Positions 17,856 to 25,871 of a stretch of DNA of 64,000 nt are shown here, piece after piece. Origin of the DNA: Bacteroidota bacterium (GTDB taxonomy: Bacteria > Bacteroidota > Bacteroidia > Chitinophagales > Chitinophagaceae); NCBI GenBank assembly GCA_023430465.1, contig JAEZAM010000034.1, positions 44,147 to 108,146 of the forward strand, in the 5' to 3' direction. The notes under the pieces were generated by a model. That model did no database searches and was not told the origin of the DNA. It saw only the letters and a list, made by a program, of their open reading frames with translations. Numbering within the stretch: the first letter of the stretch is position 1; each line of letters opens with the position of its first letter. Both the position numbers and the translations under genes were made by a program.

Positions 17856-18233
17856 ATGAATGAAAACTGTTGCATCAGGCTATTTGCGGACCAGGAGCAG
17901 ATTAAGAACTGTAAAGGCAAAATAAAGGCAGCACAGAATTCATTTGGAAGCCTTTCAAACATACTTGCATTGGCTGGTAATGAAGTCAGACTTAAAATTG
18001 TTTATCTACTGGAAGAAGAAAAAGAGCTTTGCCCTTGCGATCTTGCTGACATTTTAGGCATGAGCATTCCCGCAGTTTCACAGCACTTAAGGAAATTGAA
18101 GGCTGGAAATATCGTGGAAACAAGAAAGGAGGCACAAACAATTTATTATTCCCTTACACAGGGGAACCTAAAGATTTTGAAACCTTTCTTTAAGCACATC
18201 AATCAGCAAACACAAAAACTGGAAACAACATGA
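17856..18233 (+). CDS. ArsR/SmtB-family metal-responsive repressor
   Basis: ATG 17856 is chosen since the promoter and operator lie just upstream; the longer frame would read through them. The protein has an N-terminal Cys pair (ENCCIRLF), a winged HTH (LAGNEVRLKIVYLLEEEKE, then DLADILGMSIPAVSQHLRKL) and Cys residues in the alpha-3 region ELCPCDLADI, a soft-metal sensing position seen in ArsR/CadC-type regulators. A plausible inducer is Hg(II) or another thiophilic ion, because the next gene is merTP. Its end overlaps the merTP start by four bases (ATGA), so the two are translationally coupled. Confidence 0.85.
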   Translation: MNENCCIRLFADQEQIKNCKGKIKAAQNSFGSLSNILALAGNEVRLKIVYLLEEEKELCPCDLADILGMSIPAVSQHLRKLKAGNIVETRKEAQTIYYSLTQGNLKILKPFFKHINQQTQKLETT

Positions 18234-18859
18234 TAAGTATAAAATCATCAAGCACTTTCACAAGTGCAGGAGTACTATCGGCAATTGCAGCATCACTTTG
18301 TTGCATTACACCGGTTTTTGCTTTACTTGCAGGCAGCAGCAGCATTGCAGCAAACTTTTCCTGGATAGAACCTGCACGACCCTACCTAATAGGACTATCC
18401 ATAGCAGTGCTTGCATTCTCTTGGTATGTAAAACTAAATCCTTCAAAAACAAACGAGATGGATTGCAATTGCGAAACAACAAAGAAGACCCCATTTCTTC
18501 AAGCTAAATCATTTCTTAGCATAATTACTGTATTTGCAATTCTGATGATGACCTTTCCACTATATGCAAAGGTATTTTATCCTAAACCTAAAGCACAGGC
18601 AACAACAGTTGCAGTGACCAGCAACAAACAACAGGCAAACTTCACAATACAAGGCATGACCTGCGAAGGTTGTGAAGAGCATGTAAACACACAGCTTTCT
18701 ACAGTATCGGGTGTATTAGCTTACAAAACATCCTATGCATTAAAGAACAGCTTAGTAACTTTTGATGGCTCAAAAGTAGATTTGAAAACAATCGAGGCAG
18801 CTATCAATAAAACAGGCTACAAGGTAACAGAGTACAAACGAATTAATGAGAAGAGGTAA
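18230..18859 (+). CDS. merTP: MerTP-type mercuric ion transporter, fused to a MerP-like domain
   Basis: The N-terminal half is MerT-like: TM1 with a vicinal cysteine pair (AASLCCITPVFALLAG, Cys24-Cys25), a second TM and a cytosolic Cys pair DCNC, then a third TM near residue 100. After a linker, a C-terminal MerP-like HMA domain contains TIQGMTCEGCEEHVN. Both functions, periplasmic Hg capture and inner-membrane passage, are thus on one chain. Import is normally coupled to MerA, which is absent from this window. The ATG at 18230 overlaps arsR. Confidence 0.85.
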   Translation: MISIKSSSTFTSAGVLSAIAASLCCITPVFALLAGSSSIAANFSWIEPARPYLIGLSIAVLAFSWYVKLNPSKTNEMDCNCETTKKTPFLQAKSFLSIITVFAILMMTFPLYAKVFYPKPKAQATTVAVTSNKQQANFTIQGMTCEGCEEHVNTQLSTVSGVLAYKTSYALKNSLVTFDGSKVDLKTIEAAINKTGYKVTEYKRINEKR

Positions 18860-18861
18860 AG

Positions 18862-19077
18862 ATGGAAAAGACAGTAACGGTACAGTCAACAATAACTTGT
18901 CCAAACTGTGGTTTTCAAAAAGAAGAAACCATGCCGACAGATGCTTGTCAATACTTCTACAAATGTAAAAATTGTGAGACCATCCTAAAGCCGAAGCATG
19001 GTGATTGCTGTGTGTTCTGTACTTATGGTACTGTCAAATGTCCACCTATACAGGCAGGCACTTCCTGCTGCTCCTAA
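18862..19077 (+). CDS. GDCCVxC zinc-ribbon-like small protein
   Basis: The 71-residue Cys-rich protein has an N-terminal CPNCGF pair, a middle CKNCETIL pair and the diagnostic GDCCVFCTYGTVKCPP stretch. GDCCVxC proteins are small, often found beside merT/merTP, and are presumed to bind Hg(II) or another soft metal. It starts two bases after merTP ends and is certainly in the same transcript. Confidence 0.85.
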   Translation: MEKTVTVQSTITCPNCGFQKEETMPTDACQYFYKCKNCETILKPKHGDCCVFCTYGTVKCPPIQAGTSCCS

Positions 19078-19086
19078 CATAAAGTA

Positions 19087-19620
19087 ATGCTGATAGATAA
19101 ATACCTTTCATCTTACCATTTCAATGAGCTTCATTCAATTGAAGTAAACAGGTTTGTTACAGGTATTTATCATAAAATGTTGCAGTGTGATTTCAGTAAC
19201 AGCGCTTTGATTAAAATTCTTTTTTGGCTAAGGGGAATGCCAAAGGAAGTTTACTCAATAGAGCATCTTACAAACATGGGTTTTGTCAAACTCGATGAAG
19301 AGCCAGGCAAGGAGATACTTTTTGGAATGGTTACAGACAATCCCATGTTCAATAACTGCCTTTCAAATGTTTCTTCTAAAGAGTTTTTACAAAAGAACGA
19401 TGGTAGTATTATAAAAGCAGTCATCAATTTCAAGCTACAAGAAAAGAGCAGTTCACAACATATCATTTCTACAGAAACCAGGGTTTGGTGCGGTAGTAAA
19501 GCAATGAAGTCAAAGTTTAAGTACTATTGGTTCTTTATAAAGCCATTCAGCCAACTTATCCGCAAATCCATGCTAAAACAAATGAAGATGCAAATTGAAC
19601 AAACTACCATACTAAACTGA
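19087..19620 (+). CDS. hypothetical protein of the mercury cluster (177 aa)
   Basis: The gene starts nine bases after the GDCCVxC gene. No signal peptide is seen. Features are a first helix (DKYLSSYHFNELHSIEV), a mixed middle, and a C-terminal stretch TETRVWCGSKAMKSKFKYYWFFIKPFSQLIRKS. That end is typical of SRPBCC-like proteins with the TETRV strand and a helix running to the end. I call the fold only tentatively. A role in metal resistance would be inferred from position alone. Confidence 0.55.
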   Translation: MLIDKYLSSYHFNELHSIEVNRFVTGIYHKMLQCDFSNSALIKILFWLRGMPKEVYSIEHLTNMGFVKLDEEPGKEILFGMVTDNPMFNNCLSNVSSKEFLQKNDGSIIKAVINFKLQEKSSSQHIISTETRVWCGSKAMKSKFKYYWFFIKPFSQLIRKSMLKQMKMQIEQTTILN

Positions 19621-19627
19621 TAGTAAC

Positions 19628-20046
19628 ATGAAGATGCAAAAGACGATACCAGCGTTACCTGTTAAGAGTATCAATCAATCAATCATGTGATTACTATACA
19701 AAAAAACAAACTTTGTTTTTCAATAAGGCATCAAGAAGAAACCTTTGCTATTTCAGTCAGGGATGAAATCAAAATACATCTTTAGCAGGCTTGTGATAAG
19801 TCTTGTAAATGGAGAAGTATTCTTTTATTCATAAAGCCAATCTGGTCAGGTGCAGAAACTTTTATTTCCGGTACAGCAAGTTGTAGAATTGAAGTAAAAG
19901 CTGTTGAAGAACTGTATGAAAAATATAAGAAGCAAGGGGTATTACATAGTTCAGATACAAAAGTAGAAGAACAGTATTGGGGTCACAAAGAATTCCCTGC
20001 AGTCGATAATCACCGAAACCTGCTGACATTTTATGACGTAATGTGA
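19628..20046 (+). pseudogene. VOC/glyoxalase-bleomycin resistance-like gene, decayed
   Basis: Three frames join into one protein. From ATG 19628: KTIPALPVKSINQSI, then a TGA at 19688. After a frameshift DYYTKK, and after another RHQEETFAISVRDEIKIHL followed by TAG (in place of an expected Trp), QACDKSCKW, and SCRIEVKAVEELYEKYKKQG ... WGHKEFPAVDNHRNLLTFYD, ending TGA 20044. The last part is the C-terminal half of a VOC-fold bleomycin resistance/glyoxalase protein. At least two frameshifts and one nonsense codon make it a clear pseudogene at the island's right end. Confidence 0.75.
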
Positions 20047-20082
20047 TCAGTATTTACATAAATTCTTTCGCAGATACACCTC

Positions 20083-20177
20083 GAAAAACTCGAACTTTTT
20101 GATGGTCAGTTTTACCCGGTAATACCCAATAATGGCTGTAAATCCCGTAAATCTTGCAGTAAAAGGTTCGAGTTTTC
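20083..20177. repeat. near-perfect inverted repeat at the island's right edge
   Basis: GAAAAACTCGAACTTTT (20083-20099) is complementary, with one extra base per arm, to AAAAGGTTCGAGTTTTC (20161-20177). The spacer is about 60 bases. It lies in a gene-free stretch between the decayed VOC gene and an ORF6N remnant. Confidence 0.6.
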
Positions 20178-20277
20178 AACTGTCGGGGCTACACTCCAGC
20201 AACATCTTTGCGAAAAAAAAAGCACAAAAACCTTACAAAGTCTCGACTGGTAGGGTTTTCTGCGTTTGACTATCGGC

Positions 20278-20655
20278 TCTAAACAGGCTGTCAAACGACA
20301 TATCAACATTTTCCGGAAAATTTTATGTTCCTGCTAACTGATTCTGATTGGATTGCCATGAGGTCACAAATTGTGACCTCATCCCAGATCAGACGAAAGT
20401 ATAGCACCTTGTCCTATGCATTTACAGAAAATGGCGTAGCGATGTTAAGCGGGATCCTGAACAGCGACCGCTCCATCCAGATGAACATCGCCATCATGCG
20501 TGCATTCGTGGAAATCAGGAAGATTCTGCTGCGGGAAAATGACCTGAAAGAGCAATCGAAATAGATCAAAGAACTGGTCGGAAAACACGATGTACAACAA
20601 CCAAATCTATGATGGGTTGGAGAATCTGCTGGATGAATGTAAAGGTATGCTGTAA
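20278..20655 (+). pseudogene. ORF6N domain protein remnant
   Basis: The recognisable order is KQAVKRHIN, then after a frameshift HFPENFMFLLT, then YAFTENGVAMLSGILNSDRS, IQMNIAIMRAFVEIRK, a stop at 20562, and in other frames IKELVGKHDV and NQIYDGLENLLDE to a TAA at 20653. This is the ORF6N fold of phage and mobile-element antirepressor-like proteins. The first third is missing and several lesions are present. A second, different ORF6N pseudogene is at 25498. Confidence 0.7.
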
Positions 20656-20911
20656 AATAACGCCGTCAGCCAAGCAATTCCCAACTTCATAACTATAGAT
20701 ACGATATGAGCTGGTCTTGGTATTATAGCGAGCTGAAAGAAGAAAGTGTAGAAATCAACCGTTGTAAATTATTTACCCAAAAAATGTCGAAACAGATATC
20801 TATGCAAGACTATCTGAACCTATAATTTCATTTCATCCATTGCTGAATAGCTGTAACATAGAACAATTGTGTACCTATCCGCTAAAGACACAACTGAGGC
20901 TGGGTCATCAT

Positions 20912-21475
20912 TTACAAAAAGGCATGGAGATAATTAGCCGTGTCTTTCAGGCCGGCGTTCCTTAGCTGATCCAATACCTCAAATTCATCCAGTTTGGGAT
21001 TTTTTTTGTTTAAAACCATTTCTTTGAGCGCTGCTATTGCCTGCTCCTGGTTGAGGTCGATGATATCAGTTAAAAAATCATCTGCCGTTTTCGCGTTGAG
21101 GCCGAATGATTGCAAATATTCCTCGGGGAAATCTCTAATATTGTTGGTGACAATTAAATTTGCATTCACCTTTATTGCTGCCGCAAGAACATGCCGATCG
21201 TTGATGTCCGGGAGTTCGAGTTTATCGATTAGCCCCTTATAATTCTGAACTAAAGCGTCGGGAAATGCCAGATTGGCTTTTTTTACCCGCTTATCGGCTT
21301 CAGCCTCGTCTACCCCTTTCTCCAACATTATTTTCTTCCATTCGTCGAAAATATGTTCGCTCCATTTCGGTGTATAAAGATCATAGTGGGCGAACCACAA
21401 AAGTATATCCCGCATTATCATGGGATATACAACATTTGTATCCAACACAGCAGTAAACGTAACACTATGAATCAT
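20912..21475 (-). CDS. PIN-domain toxin
   Basis: The 187-residue PIN domain starts VTFTAVLDTNVVYPMIMRD (first Asp, DTNV). Further acidic residues are EHIFDEWKK, DINDRHVLAAA (Asp/His/Asp-like third site) and LIVTNNIRDFPEEYL, which all match the metal-dependent ribonuclease active site of PIN toxins. Its ATG overlaps the antitoxin's last codons by 11 bases, a classic toxin-antitoxin arrangement. The target RNA is unknown. Confidence 0.8.
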   Translation of the reverse strand: MIHSVTFTAVLDTNVVYPMIMRDILLWFAHYDLYTPKWSEHIFDEWKKIMLEKGVDEAEADKRVKKANLAFPDALVQNYKGLIDKLELPDINDRHVLAAAIKVNANLIVTNNIRDFPEEYLQSFGLNAKTADDFLTDIIDLNQEQAIAALKEMVLNKKNPKLDEFEVLDQLRNAGLKDTANYLHAFL

Positions 21476-21920
21476 AGAGACCTGTTTCTTCGTCAGAGTT
21501 CATAATGTCGATGATATGTTGTTTCTGTTGTTGCTTCATCTCCTTGCGATAATTCACAATATCATCAAACTTTATCCGTCGGTGTTTTCCCACCCTGGTG
21601 AATGCGATCTTTCCTTCCTCCAACAATTTGACTAAATGGGGCCTGGAGCAGCCAAGTATTTCAGCTGCTGCTTGTGTCGTCACTTCAGTCGCAACCGGAA
21701 CGATTGAAATCATTTTACCTGCACCCATTGCTTTCAGAATATCTCCTAAAAGCTTCAACGCCGGTAAGGGAATTTTAATCTTATCGGCAGTTTCTTCAAT
21801 TTCAATCTCCGGTTGGTCCGACTTAATTTGTTCAATTGCAGATGCTAACGAGTTGTAAGACGCGATGGCAGTTTTTTGATCAAGCTTTGAGGGTTTTCTT
21901 ATGGGCGCTGAAACATTCAT
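21465..21920 (-). CDS. HTH excisionase-type antitoxin of the PIN pair
   Basis: ATG 21920 is preferred over the upstream in-frame ATG at 21965: a GAGGAAA purine run lies just before it, and the extension (FILNISFIFEETRN) looks spurious. The protein has a disordered start, an acidic middle and a MerR/excisionase-like HTH, TTQAAAEILGCSRPHLVKLL followed by EEGKIAFTRVGKHRRIKFDD. Antitoxins of this class bind the operon's own promoter. The acidic tail NSDEETGLYDS may contact the toxin. Confidence 0.75.
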   Translation of the reverse strand: MNVSAPIRKPSKLDQKTAIASYNSLASAIEQIKSDQPEIEIEETADKIKIPLPALKLLGDILKAMGAGKMISIVPVATEVTTQAAAEILGCSRPHLVKLLEEGKIAFTRVGKHRRIKFDDIVNYRKEMKQQQKQHIIDIMNSDEETGLYDS

Positions 21921-22081
21921 GTTACGGGTTTCCTCAAAGATAAACGAAATATTCAAAATAAACAAAACATTCGAAAATTCAAATCTGAAAATTCAAAAAA
22001 TCCGGGCTATGAGTTACAAACAAAGCATAAGCATGATCCATTTTAGAAAGAAAGTGAACGGCTGAACCCAGCCATTCCTGT

Positions 22082-22405
22082 CTAGGCTGTTATCTTTAAC
22101 GACTGTATCAAGTCATCGGCTATCCTTAAATGATACGTCATTACCAGTGGGCTTCCGGGAAACGAGCCCGAAACCTCCGCTTTTAAAAGACTCTCCTTTT
22201 CATTTTCTTCAAAGCCAATCGGCTGCATAACAGCTTTGTATCGGTCGTTGGCATCTGCGATCCAACTTTCTATTTCTTTTCTTCCTGTGTGAGTTTTGCC
22301 CTCATCAAATACAGCCGCCGTTTCTGAAAAACATTTTGCATAAGCAGCACTGTCAAAGTTGTTTTGTGCTGTCACCAGGTCATTCAATACTTTCGGTAAG
22401 TTCAT
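22082..22405 (-). CDS. SnoaL/NTF2-like small protein
   Basis: From ATG 22405 (NLPKVLNDLVTAQNNFDSAA) the 108-residue product shows the NTF2-fold pattern: first helices, CFSETAAVFDEGKTHTGRKE and WIADANDRY, then strands with EVSGSFPGSPLVMTYHLRI. Family members are small-molecule isomerases or polyketide cyclase-like proteins. The longer frame to 22456 overlaps the SDR remnant. It is adjacent to the SDR remnant and likely was co-transcribed with it. Confidence 0.6.
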   Translation of the reverse strand: MNLPKVLNDLVTAQNNFDSAAYAKCFSETAAVFDEGKTHTGRKEIESWIADANDRYKAVMQPIGFEENEKESLLKAEVSGSFPGSPLVMTYHLRIADDLIQSLKITA

Positions 22406-22427
22406 TTTTCTTTGCTTTAAAGGATGA

Positions 22428-22853
22428 TTAAATTGTTGGTACAGTACCGCCATCAATGACGAATTCCGTCCCGGTCAAATAACTTGCTCTTGGGGAAACA
22501 AGAAAGCCAACCAGTTCCGCCACCTCTTCAGGTTCTGCAGGTCGGCCGAACGGTATTCCGCCCAGTGCATTCATGACACCCTGCCGGGCCTCTTCTACAG
22601 TGCTGTTTGCATTTCTTGCAATCTCTCCCAGCCACGCTTTCGATGCTGTGGTATTTATCCACCCTGGCGATACCGTCAGCACACGAACACCTTTCGGCGT
22701 CACTTCATTCGACAGACTTTTACTATAATTGATCAATCCCGCTTTTGCGGCTGCATAAGGCAGGGTAGAATCGTAGAGGGGTAGCCTGCCCTGGATCGAA
22801 GCAATATGGATGATCACACCACTTCGTTTCTCTATCATTTGCGGCATGTTAGC
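22428..22853 (-). pseudogene. SDR-family oxidoreductase, N-terminus lost
   Basis: The preserved C-terminal two thirds reads MPQMIEKRSGVIIHIASIQG, then YDSTLPYAAAKAGLINYSK with the catalytic Tyr-x3-Lys (YAAAK), VSPGWI, and the end VGFLVSPRASYLTGTEFVID. The N-terminal Rossmann half with TGxxxGxG is missing. Upstream of the preserved part, about 22853-22878, the sequence changes to an unrelated HxlR gene in the opposite direction. A frame extends to 22898 but reads no SDR sequence there. Confidence 0.75.
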
Positions 22854-22877
22854 CTGCGGGGTGGTTTCCCAATCCAT

Positions 22878-23138
22878 AAAAGGCCAAGCGAGTTGCAAAG
22901 GAAAATCCCTGATGCAACAAGGCGTGTATCAAATATGCAATTGAAGGAACTGGAAGAACATGAACTTGTTACCCGGAAAATATATCCGGTTGTGCCACCC
23001 AAAGTTGAATACAACCTCACAGAATTTGGCAAGACATTGATACCTGTGATCGCCACACTTGGGCAATGGGGTGATACGCACGAGGAGCGTTTGCGTGATG
23101 TGATCTTAAAACGGTCTGTAGATTCTGCTTTGGAATGA
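22878..23138 (+). pseudogene. HxlR-family regulator, N-terminus lost
   Basis: The visible part begins in the recognition-helix region: KRPSELQRKIPDATRRV, MQLKELEEHELVTRKIYP, then VPPKVEYNLTEFGKTLIPVI, the signature wing and C-terminal helix of HxlR-type winged-helix regulators. The first about 40 residues with the start are missing. An ATG at 22806 in the same frame is not family sequence. It lies head to head with the truncated SDR gene, so an intact regulator/target pair was probably lost. Confidence 0.75.
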
Positions 23139-23214
23139 TAATATATTGCAATATTGCATCTATATCACCGGCGAATGATGCTGCATCTTTTCCGTATATA
23201 AAAATTTATCCGTC

Positions 23215-24129
23215 TCAATTAAACGATCGCCTGAAATCCACCGGCGACAATTTCGTCTTGAGCTTGAAAAATTTGCTGAACGACTGCGGATGCTCAAAGC
23301 CCAACTCATAGGCAATTTCGCTCACCGACATCCGGGTTGTCGATAACCGTGCCTTTGCTCTCTCCACCAACCGGAAATGGATATGCTGCTGGGCATTCTG
23401 GCCGGTATAGGCACGAAGCATATCACTCAGGTAATTTGCAGTCACGTTCAACCTGTCGGCAAGGTATTGAACCGTCGGTAGTCCCGAGGTGTGGGTCTCC
23501 TCCGACCGGAAATACTCGTCCAGCACCTCTTCCACGCGTTGAAGCAGATCGGCGTTCACGGCCTTGCGCGTGATGAACTGGCGCTTATAAAACCGGTTTG
23601 AATAGTTCAGCAGCAACTCGATCTGCGAGATAACCACGTCCTGGCTGAAATCATCTATCCTGCTTTTTAGTTCTTCCTCGATTATCTGAAAGACAGATAT
23701 AATCGTTTCTTTTTCCCGCTCAGATAAATGCAGCGCCTCATGCACCGAGTAGGAAAAAAATCCATACTGGCTTATTTTCCGGGCAAGTGGGTAGCCCAGC
23801 AGGAAATCCGGATGAAAGAGCAGCGTATAACCAGACTGATCGCCGATCTCCTCATGAGCACCCGTGATCTGATTCGGCGCTACGAAAAACATCCCGCCCT
23901 CATCGAAATCATAGAACTGCTGTCCATATTTCAACTTCCCATGGAAGTTCATTTTATAGGCAATCTTGTAAAAGCTCAATACATGCGGCTTGGGCAACCT
24001 GTCCAGTTGTACAGCTCCATCGGCATTATTGACAAGACTTACCAGGGGATGCAGAGGTGCTGGTAAACCCAGCACCTTATGCACCCTGGAAAGTGAATCG
24101 AATTTGTTTGCAGAAATATCATTCTTCAT
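23215..24129 (-). CDS. AraC-family transcriptional regulator
   Basis: The 304-residue protein has an N-terminal cupin-like half with YGQQFYDFDEGGMFFVAPNQ and a C-terminal double HTH of AraC type. The HTH elements are VQYLADRLNVTANYLSDML and then MSVSEIAYELGFEHPQSFSK, followed by FFKLKTKLSPVDFRR. It lies immediately downstream (15 bases) of the alpha/beta-hydrolase gene on the same strand. It probably controls that gene or the neighbouring dioxygenase/SDR genes, which I infer from position only. Confidence 0.85.
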   Translation of the reverse strand: MKNDISANKFDSLSRVHKVLGLPAPLHPLVSLVNNADGAVQLDRLPKPHVLSFYKIAYKMNFHGKLKYGQQFYDFDEGGMFFVAPNQITGAHEEIGDQSGYTLLFHPDFLLGYPLARKISQYGFFSYSVHEALHLSEREKETIISVFQIIEEELKSRIDDFSQDVVISQIELLLNYSNRFYKRQFITRKAVNADLLQRVEEVLDEYFRSEETHTSGLPTVQYLADRLNVTANYLSDMLRAYTGQNAQQHIHFRLVERAKARLSTTRMSVSEIAYELGFEHPQSFSKFFKLKTKLSPVDFRRSFN

Positions 24130-24143
24130 AACCGACGGATCGC

Positions 24144-25097
24144 TTATTTACTTTCAATTTGTCCTTTTGAACCCGGGATATTGTTCAAGGCCAGTTTGGC
24201 TTGTTCCCAACTCTGGTCTTTCTCATCAAGCGCACTCCGAAGATAGGCAAGGATGGTTTCGCAAACGAACGCCACGCGACTTGGGTCTTCATCCGTTGTC
24301 TCTGCCGCATCATAACCCGAGATACCACCGAAGATATGTTCTGCACCAAATACGGTGAACAGGTCTTTTGGCCCGGGGCTTAAATGATAGGCATCAGCGC
24401 GCCAGTTGTCGACATCAGAGAACATCGGATTTTTGTCCTTGTCCCCATTCACAACCAGTGCGGATAAATTCATGGTACTGAAATCGCTGGCTGCCAGTAC
24501 TGCATATTGCTGCCTGGCATGGTCAGTCAATCCGGCTGGTCCGCCTGGTACGCCAATGAGCACTCTAGCTTTCAGCCTTGGTTCCGCAGCATTTACTTTT
24601 TTTCCTGTCGCAGGATCGGTGACTTCCATTCCTGCAAGCATACCTACAGTATGTCCGCCCAACGAGTGACCGATCGCGGTGACTTTTGATTTATCAACAC
24701 GACCGTTTAAACCTGGTACAGTCGCAATGATCGTCTCAAGATTATCAAGGATCGACTGCATATCTTTTGCCCGGGAACTCCAGAACAACGGCGCCTCTGG
24801 CAGCGATGGATCAAGTGCAAGGGTCTTTGAATTCTGGTGCGTGGGCTGAATCACGACAAAGCCACTGGAGGCAAAAAACTCAACGATTGGTCCGTAACCC
24901 CGGTAGGAGGAGAGAAAGTTGGACCGGCCATGGCCGTGAGAAAGTAGAATGACAGGAAGGTTTTCTCCGCTGGCGGGGAAAGTGACTTTCATTTGGAGGT
25001 CGGCATAACGATCAGCGACTGGCAATACGACCGGGCTGAAGGAACTGATGGGAGTTGATGCAGGTTTCATTTCTTGTTTGTTTTTTGATTTTGACAT
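24144..25097 (-). CDS. alpha/beta-hydrolase, PAF-acetylhydrolase/dienelactone-like
   Basis: ATG 25097 (SKSKNKQEMKPAS) is chosen over the 402-base longer frame, which has no recognisable protein sequence. The oxyanion/strand region is LPVILLSHGHGRSNFLSSYR and the nucleophile elbow is AIGHSLGGHTVGMLAG (GHSLGG). A late aspartate (VVNGDKDKNPM) and histidine (FGAEHIFGG) complete a plausible catalytic triad. The overall build resembles platelet-activating-factor acetylhydrolase isoform II-like esterases. The substrate is unknown. No signal peptide is seen. Confidence 0.75.
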   Translation of the reverse strand: MSKSKNKQEMKPASTPISSFSPVVLPVADRYADLQMKVTFPASGENLPVILLSHGHGRSNFLSSYRGYGPIVEFFASSGFVVIQPTHQNSKTLALDPSLPEAPLFWSSRAKDMQSILDNLETIIATVPGLNGRVDKSKVTAIGHSLGGHTVGMLAGMEVTDPATGKKVNAAEPRLKARVLIGVPGGPAGLTDHARQQYAVLAASDFSTMNLSALVVNGDKDKNPMFSDVDNWRADAYHLSPGPKDLFTVFGAEHIFGGISGYDAAETTDEDPSRVAFVCETILAYLRSALDEKDQSWEQAKLALNNIPGSKGQIESK

Positions 25098-25497
25098 GTT
25101 CTTGTTTTTACTGAAGCAAATCTCCGTCTGCCCAACTCCCCGGATGTAGCCAAACCGGGACAATACGAAGCCAAAATCAGGAACTATGTAGGGAATGACC
25201 CAAAGAGTGTAAGCAAGTTGTATCGACGCCGTTAGAAATACATGGCGCTTATTGAATATAGGGAACCGTAGCTCCGGATACAGTATCTGGTTCCTTTTCG
25301 CAGTTTTCACACTTAAACCGTGATTAACCGCTTTTGCGGTATTGGTTGCAGTTGTCTGAAGAGATGCTAAACGACCTTCGCAAGATGAGTGCCTTAGCTT
25401 GCAGCGAATTTGAGATAGCCCTCCCTTTGATCGTCCGGGGCGGAATGCGGGCAGATTGCTCCGCTTGCGGTTATAAATAAATCCATAATTCACCATC
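25098..25497. other. gene-free stretch between the hydrolase and ORF6N remnants
   Basis: Leftward there is an open frame continuous with the hydrolase, but its 134-codon translation (such as CEGRLASLQTTATNTAKAV) resembles no family I know. A short hairpin, ACCGCTTTTGCGGT, lies at 25327-25340. This could hold a regulatory leader or decayed sequence. Confidence 0.4.
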
Positions 25498-25871
25498 ATG
25501 CAGATTATTCAAAGTATCCAAAACAGGATCTATGTCATTAGAGGTGAACGGGTCACGCTTGACCGCGATCTGGCTGACTTATATCAAACCCAGACGAAAG
25601 CGTTGAATCTGGCAGTAAAAAGCAATATTCGGAGGTTTCCGGCTGACTTCATGTTCCAGCTGACCCGTGAGGAGTATGAGGCTCTAAGGTTGCATTTTGA
25701 AACCTTAGAACAAAAGGATGCGACACTATCAAGGTTGCAAAACGAAACAATAAATAGAACCAGGGGCAGCACAGCAAATACCTGCCCTATGCCTTTACAG
25801 AACAAGGCGTTGCCATGCTGAGTGGCATCCTCAACAGCGATCGGGCCATCCAGATGAACATCGCGATCATG
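25498..25871 (+). pseudogene. ORF6N domain protein, frameshifted and truncated
   Basis: From ATG 25498 the typical ORF6N start is intact: IQNRIYVIRGERVTLDRDLA, then TKALNLAVKSNIRRFPADFM and FQLTREEYEALR. Near 25763 the frame slips: the old frame reads RGSTANTCP, while the neighbouring frame reads HSKYLPYAFTEQGVAML and SGILNSDRAIQMNIAIM. A single missing base explains this. Right after AIM the family sequence RAFVE is replaced by unrelated sequence (PLESFSSPK), so the C-terminal end is lost. This is likely mobile-element debris like that at 20278. Confidence 0.75.

Noticed and set aside
20159..20195. TTCGAGTTTT..TGTCGGGGCTAC resembles a tRNA 3' end (possible right attachment site)
   Set aside because: The T-arm does not pair as in a tRNA, and much of the similarity to tRNA-Arg is explained by the inverted repeat arm. 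Only short similarity remains, so I do not call an attachment site.
20706..20825. 39-codon plus-strand ORF (begins MSWSWYYSELKEESVEINRC)
   Set aside because: Too short, no family match, and located in decayed sequence. Possible remnant but not supportable as a gene.
25098..25499. N-terminal extension of the alpha/beta-hydrolase frame
   Set aside because: The 134 extra residues match no domain, and ATG 25097 gives a normal hydrolase length.
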